NCBI GenBank assembly: GCA_035578905.1
Contig: JAQJVL010000161.1
Location: forward strand, 1,133,020-1,197,019
DNA from: Stictocephala bisonia
Taxonomy: Eukaryota; Arthropoda; Insecta; Hemiptera; Membracidae
Direction: 5' to 3'
DNA length: 64,000 bases
Below, one piece after another: positions 44,019-56,000 of this stretch. Every line of letters begins with the position of its first letter. Positions within the stretch are counted from its first letter, which is position 1. Made by a program: the position numbers and the translations under genes. Under the pieces are notes generated by a model. It did no database searches. It had not been told where the DNA came from and saw only the letters and a list, made by a program, of their open reading frames with translations.

Positions 44019-47000
44019 TACCAGCTGTACCCTCCCGCTTGGCCGGTCATAATACTGAGTTTGAAAACTTGCTATCAAAATATAAGTAAAAATTCTAATA
44101 AATTCAAGAACCATAAAAAAAATAACTTAAAAGTAAATCAAACTAAATACTTTGAAAAGACAATTAATCTAATATCTAATTAGAACAGCTGATATTATAT
44201 ACAGGGTGTTCAGTAAAACTGTTTCAAAAATTTGGGATGTTATTGTACACATAAAAATGAGTAAAAAACTACATATGAAGGTATGTTCTAAAACCTTTAG
44301 TTTTCCGTCTATCTGTGTTGATGTGTTTTTTACATTAAATATCATAACTTTGGATCCACTTAAGGTACAATTGTGAAACTCCATGATTGTACTACCCTAT
44401 AGTAGATCTATTTTCAATAAAAATATAAAAAATAAATATTGACCCGTTTCAAAATAGTGGACGTTTATTTTTTTCTAACCGAAATATCTAAAAACTGACT
44501 AATTTTACAAACAAAATGCAAGAATAGTAAATCTTATTATAATATTCACAGCATTTGTTTCAACAAAAACGGATAAAAAACAGCCAAGTTATGGTGCAAA
44601 ATGTAAAACTTATGTTTTTACCGCATTAACCAAAGGCTAGTTCTGTTTTAAATATGTGTGTACTTTGAACAGCTGATTCCATGTCAGTCTGCTATTTCAT
44701 ATGAACAGCTGTTTATTTATGTTATTAATATTAGGTTTGGTTTCCATTGTTGGCATTATTCATTAGTAACAATAAGACTACTGTCATGTACACGTTTTTT
44801 GTGAGTGTTTCTGATTTTTTTTTTTTTTTTTTTTAATTGTATTGTTAGTTTTAATTAGTTAGTGTTTGTAATTTATTTTCTTATGACATAGTTCTTTTTT
44901 ATTATTTTCATAGTTTCCTTTTATTAACAAATAATGGCAGATAATGTAATAAACAACTTTACCAACTCAGAAATGGTGACATGCATTTGATATATGGTAT
45001 AGCTCATTGTAGTAGTATTCAAGCAAGACACTATGAAAATAGTAAAAAAGAACTATGTCATAAGAAAATAAATTACAAACACTAACTAATTAAAACTAAC
45101 AATACAATTAAAAAAAACTTAACAGAAACACTCACAAAAAACGTGTACATGACAGTGTTCTTATTGTTACTAATGAATAATGCCAACAATTGAAACCAAA
45201 CCTAATATTAATAACATAAATAAACAGCTGTTCATATGAAATAGCAGACTGACATGGAATCAGCTGTTCAAAGTACACACATATTTAAAACAGAACTAGC
45301 CTTTGGTTAATGCGGTAAAAACATAAGTTTTACATTTTGCACCATAACTTGGCTGTTTTTTATCCGTTTTTGTTGAAACAAATGCTGTGAATATTATAAT
45401 AAGATTTACTATTCTTGCATTTTGTTTGTAAAATTAGTCAGTTTTTAGATATTTCGGTTAGAAAAAAATAAACGTCCACTATTTTGAAACGGGTCAATAT
45501 TTATTTTTTATATTTTTATTAAAAATAGATCTACTATAGGGTATTACAATCATGAAGTTTCACAATTGTACCTTCAGTGGATCCAAAGTTATGATATTTA
45601 ATGTAAAAAACACATCAACACAGATAGACGGAAAACTAAAGGTTTTAGAACATACCTTCATATGAAGTTTTTTGCTCATTTATATGTGTACAATAACATC
45701 CCAAATTTTTTAAACAGTTTTACTGAACACCCTGTATAATTTACTACTGTACTAAATTATTTTTATTTATTTATTTAGTTAAATTTTGACTAAAACTTGT
45801 AAGTAAATTATTTTTTATTTAAAAAGTTTAGCCTACCACAACTTTAATAAATTTGTTTTTATTTTACAGCTGTTAACCAAATAAATCAATCAATTACTAT
45901 AGCTCCATAAGAATACCACGTGAATTTCGGAGGCCAGCAGGACAGAGTCCTGAGTTCGAAGAGGAAAATGCTTTCTTAGTAAGCCTCTAGGGGCTAAGAT
46001 AAACCTATGTACAAAATTTTAAGTCAATTGGACGTATAGTTTTGGAGAAATAGTGATGAGTGGTAAATGTCTTTTATATATATAAATATATTAATTTAAA
46101 AAAAAATTCCGATTAAAATCAGGTTGTTCTCTTAGATTAAAAAAGTTTGAAACTCTAAACAAATCTGTACGTCTACTTTTAGAGGGCACAAATTACTGTA
46201 GTTGACTCTGAATCAGTGAAATATCGGTTTTCTTGCTGTATTTAGCAATGTTCTGTAAACTGGCTGTGCTTTTGGTCAAATTAAATTCTAAATTTTCCGA
46301 TTAAAATCAGTTTGTTCTCTTAGATGTCAACTGGCCCATGTCAACTGGCGAGTGAAGTTAAAAAAAGTGGGTATATTGATTCCCTTAAGGCCTAAAAATT
46401 ACTTCAATAGCACTATAAAAACGCACACAATATTTATTACAACAATTTAAGTTCAATAAAAAAGAAAAACTAAAATCCTAGAAATCCTAAAACCATAATT
46501 GAGAACCATCTTAAAATATATATTGTTTACTTTATATATATATATAAAGTATATATATACTTTATATATATATATACTTTATACGTTATAGAGCAAGGAA
46601 ATTCTATGCAAAGAAAATTACATTTGGCGAAGATGATAAAACCATTACACACGTTATGTGATTGCCTTTGAACTCTATGGGCTAATTGCATGTTTGTATA
46701 AAGCTGACAAAAAGATACGTATGAATAAAGCTAACTGATGCATGACACAATTATGTATTTCTGGGACAGTGGAGCTCTGTTTGTACATGTTGAACCAAAG
46801 TTCAGATTTTTAATGTAATATTTAACTAAAAATATTACAAAATGAAAATTATTTAAGTATGTTAAGACTACACAGCCTCACTTAAACAAATAGAATTCTA
46901 AACAACTGACTAATTTCAATCATTTGGAAAAGTTACAAAAAGTAAAACTACCCACCCAACCATACACGTGCTGTGGTATTTCCCCACCCACCCACCCACC

Positions 47001-50000
47001 CATTCATACACGCACAGTGATATTGACACACCTGCCGACCCTTACACGTACAGTAGTATTGATCCACCCACACTTACATATAACCCACCCGCCCTTACAT
47101 GTACAGAGGTATTTCCCACCCACCTGCCCTTACATGTACAGAGGTATTAACCCACCCACCCGCCCTTACATGTACAGAGGTATTAACCCACCCACCCGCC
47201 CTTACATGTACAGAGGTATTATCCCACCCACCCGCCCTTACATGTACAGAGGTATTACATGTACAGTTTCAAAGTCTAGAGAAATCTGTAAGTCTACTGT
47301 TAGAGGGCTATATATATATATATAAAGTAATAAAGTAATATAAAGTACTATATTTGACTATGAATCAATAAAATATTGTATTTTCGCCATGTTTAGCCAT
47401 GTCTTATGATCTGGCTGTGCATGCTTTAAAACTAAACTGTTAATTTTCCGATTGAAAACAGTTTGTTCTCCTAGATAACAAAGATTAGAAAAATCTGCAA
47501 GTCTACTCTTAGAGACCGTAAATTAACCAATTTGATTTACACGCACAAATTTAAATTTTATGTCTACCTAAGGATGAAGGAGGTGAGATAGAGCAAAAAG
47601 TCATAGGGGCAAAGTTGTAGGTCGTCTCAAATCACGCAAAGAAAATGGTGTTAGTTTTCTGTAGAACCGTTCATTTAGCCGCTACAGTCCAATTTGAGTA
47701 ACGCTGTGTTGGCATTTAAAACTGTTGGCACTAAAAAGGCTGCCATCTTTGATTTACTACAAATTTTTCAAAATCATTTCTTATTGCATATCTACAACAT
47801 AAGACCTTTGGCTCTATAAAATTTCAGCCTCGTAGACATAGTACTTTTTTAATTACAACAATGAGGGAATGAGTCAGTGGTAAATAAATCAGTGGTACCT
47901 TTTATAGGTATAGATATTCATCAAAAACAGTATTGAATCACATTGACTTAATCTTGTTGAGTTTTCAATATGTAGTGTTATACAAACCAGAATGTCACCT
48001 TTGAATATATTTAATTAGCAAGGAATACAAGTATTAAATTTGTAAGTTGCAAACTCCTCCAAACTGTAGAAAGGCAAAGCCAGTTGCAACTGAATGTTTT
48101 CCGTCAATTGGCATTAAGATGGTGGATAGAATGGTTGATATTTCTATTGTAGGTATGCAAGTTAGAAAAAAATTTGGAAACGCTTTCACAAATTCTGTAT
48201 GACTTCACTGATAAAAGTGAAATCTTGTACATCATCATGATTACAAATAACACTCTTTTTGACGCCATTAGCAAAATTTCATATTTTCAGGGGATGGCCC
48301 GCGAGTAGATGAACGAAAATCTTCAAAGTAAGCCTAGATTGTTTGGTACCAAATGAAAGGTCTACTCAAGAGATATTAATTGCCCCAAACCGAACTTCGA
48401 AAGATTTATCCTTTCCAGAGTAGCGGTCATTTAAATTTCAAAATAACTAATTTGATCAATATTATTTCTTCACTATTTAACGATTACAAGTAAATTATTC
48501 TGATCAAAAATTATACTTTATGGAGCACAATAATTCTATATCGTGAAAAAAATATGGAAACGCTTTTATAACAACTTAAAAATCAAATTATTTTTTCCAT
48601 AATTTGATAATTTATTTATGGAAAAAAATAACGTTGTTGTGAAAGCATTTCCATATTTTTTTCCACACTGTATATATACAGTATACCAATCAGGCCTGGC
48701 TGAAATAAATATAATTATATATAATATAAATATTTTTTTAATTTTCAGAATAAGAAATCGGTCATCTGTCAGTTGAATTTTCAATACTCATATTTCAGCT
48801 CTTATCATATAATCAGATTTTGATTACAAATTCATACAATACGAGTTCAAAATACTTACTTGTTCCAAACAAATTTCACATGTTCCATAGCTTTGTCTGC
48901 GAGACAATTAAGAATGTAAATGGCATGACGACCATAACCTTGTTTAAGCTTATTGGGTGCAAAATCCACAGTGATACCCTGAAAATATAAGTATTTGCAC
49001 ATTATTTGAAAAACACTCTTACTTTACGGCTCACAGTTTAATGTAAATGTTAGCCATTAATAAAAACTTATATTTTCACTTTACTTAATCCTATCTGAAA
49101 ACTCAAATCACGTCATTTTACAAGTGATGTTAATAATACAAAATCTACATGAAATCATTATAAGAATTATTATACAGGGTGCCCCAAAAGTCGACGTCCA
49201 AACTTTACAGGCTTGTTATATGGATCATTTCCAACAAAAAATTTCCTTTATGTATCTATCATATTGTTAATAGTTACCGAGCTATTGACTTTTTTAATAT
49301 TTTAAAAAATATGTGTATTGCAACAGAAAAAAATCATTTTTATGCACAAAATAATGCACAAAGAGCCTTAAAACTTTTACAATATAATTTGAATAAGTAT
49401 ATTTGCATAATTATACAGTTTTAAGGCATTCCGGGAAGTTAAAAACATATATTTAATAGTGTTTAAACTTTATTCTTTTAACTTAAAATAAAGTTACTAC
49501 TAAATTCAAACTGTGACTGCAAATGCATTTTTACCTTAAGCTAATGACCAAATATCTTAAAAACTTCACTAATTAATGCAGAATTCAAAAATACTAACAC
49601 ATTAACGAATTCGTTAGCTTCTTTTGAGAATTGGTGCATTTTTCAAAATAAGAACACAATTTTTGCGGGCTAGCCACTTATCCACACTTGTGTTACTGCG
49701 CTTCTTCGCGGATATTTTACGTATTGACAAAACTAAAAAGTCATTTCAAAAAGGCTAGAGCAATAATGTAACTGCTATTGAAACACAAATTTTGTGCTGA
49801 TATTATAATTTTATTAAGTAAATCATTGTTAAACCCTTTACATTGATTTATTATACTTGTTTAGTCTCCTGCAGTGCATTATAAATAATCCCACTAATAT
49901 CAGGGCCCTACAAACAAAATCAGCTGTTAATAACACATAAAACAAATCAGCTGTTACTGTTGGAGTAGATGTTTTATTGTTGACCAGATGGGTATTAATA

Positions 50001-53000
50001 AACATTGAATATTTTATATCAGTGCAATGTTGAAAATTGTCATTAACAATCTTTTGTGTGTTGTTTGCTGAAATAATCTATTTTTTTAATTCACGTTTGT
50101 TTTTTAAGTGTTTCAGTTTGTATTATGACATGTCTTTCACTGTTAGGGTATTCCCCTATGAGGAAAATTTTCAAAGACGTGAATTTTTGTATGGTCTTTG
50201 TAACGGAAATGCCCGTGCTGTTGCAAGGGAATATAAAGTTAGCTACCTTAACAGAGAACGATTCCCTGATCATATAGTATTTTTGTATCTGCATGGGTCT
50301 GTAGTGCAGGAGGGTAAAATTCCCAGACATTCTGAGAGGTTAGGCGGAACCCGTATTAACAATAATTATGATGAAATAATTGTAAATATGATAGAAGAAG
50401 GTCAAACTACAAGTGTCCGCCGTTTATCCAGACAGACTGCCATACCAAGTTTATCAGTTCACCGGAGACTTAAAAGTTACTAGTTATATCCTTATCATAT
50501 ATAGCGAGTTTAATCTCTTCTACCCACATATTATTCTAGAAGAGCACGCTTTTGTAGAGAGATGCTTAGAAGAAATTAAGTTCATCCTGGGGTTTTCAAT
50601 AATATTTTGTGGACTGACGAAAGTTTTGTCAAAAGAACAAGAATTTGCAATGATCACAACACACATTATTGGTTATATGAAAACCCTAAAGTAATAAGAA
50701 ATGATCACTTTCAGCACTAGTTTGGAATAAACGTGTGGGCTGGTATCGTTAAAGGCAAATTAGTTGGGCCATTTGAGTTGCCAGGTAGAGTGAATGGAGC
50801 GAATTATTTTAAATTTCTACAAAACAACCTTAGAGAAATCCTTGAATATGTTACATTTGGCATACGTGAAAATATTTGGTTTCAATGTGATGGCACTCCA
50901 GCCCTTTATTCTCATAAATTTAGGCTCTATTTAAATACTGAATTCCTAAATTGTTGGATTGGAACCATAGAATGGCCACCCAGATCACCTGGGTAATTGC
51001 TCCAAGGATTTATTTTTGTGGGGATACTACAAGGAATTCATGATTTCTTCAGATTCCCATACACAAGATGAACTAAGACAACGAATAACAGTTACCAATA
51101 CAATTAAGAATAATGATCAATCCTTTCATTCTCTAAGGAGAAATTGTCGTCGTTGTCAGCTTTGTATCAGGGAAGAAGGTCGGAATTTTGAACTTTTATT
51201 GTAATAGGTATATTTTTTTTTAAATGTACTGTAATTTATGTAATCTATTTCTTTATTGCTTTGTTTGCTTCTAACAAATAATTTTACTTAAACGTTCATC
51301 AATTTTAATCCTACTGTATTACACTAAATATTTATAAAATTATTTACTTAAAAAAATTATAACGTCACCACAAAATGTGAGTTTCAATAGTAGTTACATT
51401 ATTGCTCTAGCCTTTTTGAAATGACTTGTTAGCTTTGTCCACACGTAAAACTTCCACGAAGAAGCGCCACAACGCTAGGGTGGACAAGTGGCTAGCCTGC
51501 AAAAAACACGTGCTTATTTTCAAAAATACACCAATTCTCAAAAGAAGCTAACGAATTTGTTAATGTGTTAGTATTTCTGAATTCTGCATTAATTGGTGAA
51601 ATTTTAAAGAAATTTGGTCATTAGCTTAAGGTAAAAATGCATTTGCAGTCACCGTTTGAATGTAGTAGTAACTTCATTTTAAGTTAAAAAAATTAAGTTT
51701 AAACACTATTAATCTATGTTTTACAATCCCAAAATGCCTTAAAACTGTATAATTATGCAAATATACTTATTCAATTTATATTGTAAAAGTTTCAAGGCCC
51801 TGCGTGCATTATTTCTTGAATAAAAATGATTCTTTTCTGTTGCAATACATATATTTTCAAAAATATTTAAAAAGTCGATAGCTCGGTAACTATTAACAAT
51901 ACAATAGATACATAAAGGAAATTTTTTGATGGAAATGATCCATATAACAAGCCTGTGAAGTTTGGACGTCGACTTTTGGGACACCCTGTATAATAAAGTT
52001 CTATCATTTTGATATATTGTATATGACTTGATTTAGGATACTGATTATTTAGCCCACCCTATATAGTTAAGAAAAATATAAATTTGAAGCCAACGAAACT
52101 CAAAACAATCCAAAACATGTTATGTGTGATGCTAACAATTCCGAAAATTTAATAAACCAAATAAATAATATGGGCTATGAAATTAATTATTTATTTACTC
52201 ATTTTTACAATGTTTATTACAGCTTTACAGTGAATTACAAAAAAGCATAATTATTATTATTACTAAAATATGCAGATATTTAATTATTTGTACAATGTTT
52301 TATTACAGCTTTACAGCCAATTACAAAAAAGCATTATTATTATTAAAATATGCAGATATTTTATTATTTTCACAACAACATTCGTATTATGGAACATTTT
52401 TCATACAAATGAATAAGAAAATTTTGGTTATGCTTGGAGAACGAGTACAACAATTTTGTTTATCATATTTATGGTAATTAGTGATTGAGATGTGTTCAGC
52501 TAATTAGTGAAGGGAATTAATTACATGTAGGTAAGAACATAACACGAAAACCAGATTTCAAGATGACTGAAATGAATCCATAAATACGGCAAGAAACAGG
52601 GTTTATAAGTAAATCAAGAAGAGGAATCAATCATAAATACTGGAATATTTCAGAAAGTCCCCAAGGTTTGAGTTCTGTTTCTCTTAACTCATGTCATAAA
52701 ATATTGTCTAGGTCCTTGATTACAATAATAAATATGTTGGTAGAAATTGAAAACAATTGTAGTGTCGCATAAAACAAATTTAATATACTAAAAGTAAAAA
52801 TACTGGGTTGATCGACTTTGATAAAACACATTTACCATAATCAGGAAAAAAGAAAGGATATGCTTTATAGAAGACAAATCACCGTTAAAACCTTGTATGG
52901 TTTTATACATAAATTGTATTATACATTATTTTAAATACAAATCATAGTTTTATACACTGTTAAAATGCATAAATTGATTATATGTTAATCATCTATCCTT

Positions 53001-56000
53001 ATGGACAAAGACCATATTAACCATATTATCCTTATGGACTGTTCAAAATTAACAAAGATTAATTTATAATGTTGATATTTGGAAGCCAGGTTTTTAGATT
53101 TAGATTTAGATTGAAAGGGGATGTACAGTTGGTCCAGCCAACCCTTGCAACGAAGCCTAAGGTTTTTTGTGCCAATCCCGGTGCCTAATCGTCGTAAAGC
53201 TGGCAATCCTTGACCAGGTCAAGGAGCTTCTTCACTAGATTAGTAATTTCCAACTGTCCCAGAGGTGAGCCTTCAAAAAGTGCTCTTCTCCTGACACTCC
53301 AGGACAATGTGTTCTGCCGACTCTTCATCCTCCCCACAGAGGCGACAGATGGGCTCCTCCGTAAAGAGTCCCACTGTTCTTAGATGCCTCCGGAATTTGC
53401 CGTGACCGGTGATGAGTCCCACCACCAGCTTAACGTGCGGTTTACTCAACCCAAGAAGTGACTTTGTTAACTTCTGGGAGGGATTCCTGACAAGAACCTT
53501 GCCGAGTCTTTGCCCTGGGAACCGCCGCCATCTTTCCAGATGTCTGGCGCTGACCCAGTTTTTGATTGCTGTTTTGACAGCTGCAGTCGAAACGCCGCAG
53601 GCCGGCTCAGGACCAATGAAGGGCTTGAGAGCACCCTCCCTAGCCAAGGCATCGGCCTGCTCGTTGCCTTCTAATCCCCTATGTCCTGGGATCCATTCCA
53701 GCAAGACCTGATTTCTTGAACCCAGGATGCTGAGGGACTCCACACATTCCCAGACTAGACCAGACGAAACCTTCCAGGAGTCAAGAGCCCCTAAGGCCGC
53801 CTGACTGTCTGAGAGGATGTGGATATGTTTCCCGCAAACCCCTCTCTCGATCGCCTGGGCGGCACAGTGAAGGATTGCGGCGACTTCAGCTTGGAAAACG
53901 GTGCCATACGCTCCCAGGCTCACGCTAGCGTTGGTCCTAGGGTCGCCAGTATAGACCCCAAATCCAGCTTAAGAAGGTTAAGAAGAACCTCCAGTGCAAT
54001 AGAAGGGGTCGACCTAAAGGCCCCTGTCATGCACATGCAGGCAAGTCTTTGTAGGCTAGAAAGCCTACCCCGGACAGTTACCTGATTGACCTTAGGCCAC
54101 CAGATCAAAGCCCCGTAAGTAATTTGTGGTCTGATGACCGCTGTGTAAAGCCAGTGGCAGACATGGGGTAACAGGCCCCATGTGGAGCCCACGCAGCGCC
54201 TAGTGGTCACGAAGGACCACTTAGCTCTGTGGATGACTTTATCAAGGTGCAAGTTCCATGTCAGTTTCTGATCAAGGATTACTCCCAGATACTTAACCGA
54301 CAATGAAACAGGCAGAGACACTCCACCAAGGGCCAGGCCTCTGAAAGAGCCCTGAACCCTTTTCCTGGTGAAGGGGACAATTACTGTCTTGGAAGGGTTT
54401 ATTGCAAGCCCTTCTCTTACACACCAGGAGTTCACTGCTTCCAGACTGTCGTTCATGATGTCCGTAACAGTGCCCTGGTACTTGCCACGGACCAGTAGGA
54501 CAAGATCGTCCGCATAGCCCTGTATGAAAATGCCCTTTTCCATGAGGCTGACTAGGAGATCATCCACCACCAGGTCCCACAGGAGGGGTGATAGAACTCC
54601 CCCCTGCGGGCATCCTCGGCTCGCAGAAATCTCCACCACCTCACTTAGAAGGGTTGATTGAATTCTTCTGCCCCGTAACATGTGGTCGACCCACCTACAG
54701 ATGGTGGGCTCTACACCACGTTGTCCCAGCGCACGAATAATCCACTGATATGAGGTGTTGTTGAATGCCCCCTCAATATCCAAAAAGGCTCCTAGAGCAA
54801 TTTCTTTGTTCTCCAGGGAATGTTCAAGGTGACTGACCAAACAATGGAGGGCAGACTCACAAGACTTCCCCGGGAGATACGCATGTTGATTTCGATGTAA
54901 AGGGGAGTCTTTAAGCGCCCCTTCTCGAATGTGAAATTCTACGAGTCTCTCCATGGTCTTCACCAGAAACGAGGAAAGACTAATTGGAAGCCAGGTTACT
55001 AATGATACTTTTTATCAAATACCTTGTTGTTTAATTTTTAAAAAAACCTTATATGGCTCTTGAAAGATTATGCATCATTCCTATTCATACATCAAAATAT
55101 TATTTTAAACTACAAATCCTTCCGCAGTTTGTAAAGGAACCTCCCTTATAGGCAGTCTAACAACAAAATCTCTTGACATCATTATATAACTTTCATCTAA
55201 GTGTAAAATAAAACTGTAGCCAATGCTGTCCATCAAAGTAAGGAAATTATATTTTGAGATCTAAGCCTTCGGTAAACAAACAAACAACAAGGTGCAAAGG
55301 TTCAATAATTTATACATGTTAGTCATTCTGCAAATTTATATTACTACAGGACTAACCCATTTACTTACAAGGTCTCTGGTTGCATCAAGGACACTGGCGA
55401 TGGTTGAGTTAGGATCATCATACTCCTGTGGCTGCTCAAATGGACGTCCCACCTTGCGCACAAGCCAAGCAGCCAGAGAGGTAAACAGGAAAAACTGTTC
55501 TCCTGGATTTGTCTGGATTGCAAAGTAATACCTGGAGAAGGCAAATTGATGCCCATCATTTACAAAACAAACTTCTACTAATAAACTCTCCTGGCTTGGC
55601 GACAACTATTTAATGAACCAACGGTCAAGATTAATAAGGTAAACATACAATTTTCCTCACAACAAAAGCATTTTAGTTGTACATTATAGGTGGTCAGAAA
55701 GAAAGATTACACTATTTTAATATTACATAGTATCTCTTGGAATTTATAAAAACTGAAAGCTTAAAATGAATTGCAGTTTTCCATTTCAAATTTATTTAAT
55801 AGTTTTATCATTTTCTGACAAAATTAGACTAAAGCAATCTTAAAATGAAAAATAAGTTAATAATGAGACTTCTTTAGAATGTTTAAGAACACAAATAAAA
55901 GAAATTTCTTTTTATTTTATTTAAACTGAATTGTCACAAATTTTTGACATTTCCCTCTTGTCCACCTACAGTGCTAATGAGTCACCCGCCCACTCTTACA

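Larger units (their letters stand above)
53093..54983 (-). mobile_element. 5'-truncated RNase H-bearing LINE with 14-bp target-site duplication
   Basis: Inserted in IFT57 intron 2. The 3' end is at 53093, with a (TAAATC)n-type tail seen as TTTAGATTTAGATTTAGATT. TTGGAAGCCAGGTT occurs on both sides (53079-53092 and 54984-54997). The interior is markedly GC-richer than its surroundings. It encodes RT and RNase H fragments listed separately. The combination of RT with a C-terminal RNase H and a final Cys/His motif (CRLCGEDEESAEHIVLEC) places it in the I/R1/LOA-type group of insect LINEs; the exact clade was not determined. Confidence 0.93.

Noticed and set aside
53273..54085. + strand open frames opposite the LINE (100, 88 codons)
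   Set aside because: Antisense shadows of the GC-rich RT/RNase H reading frames.
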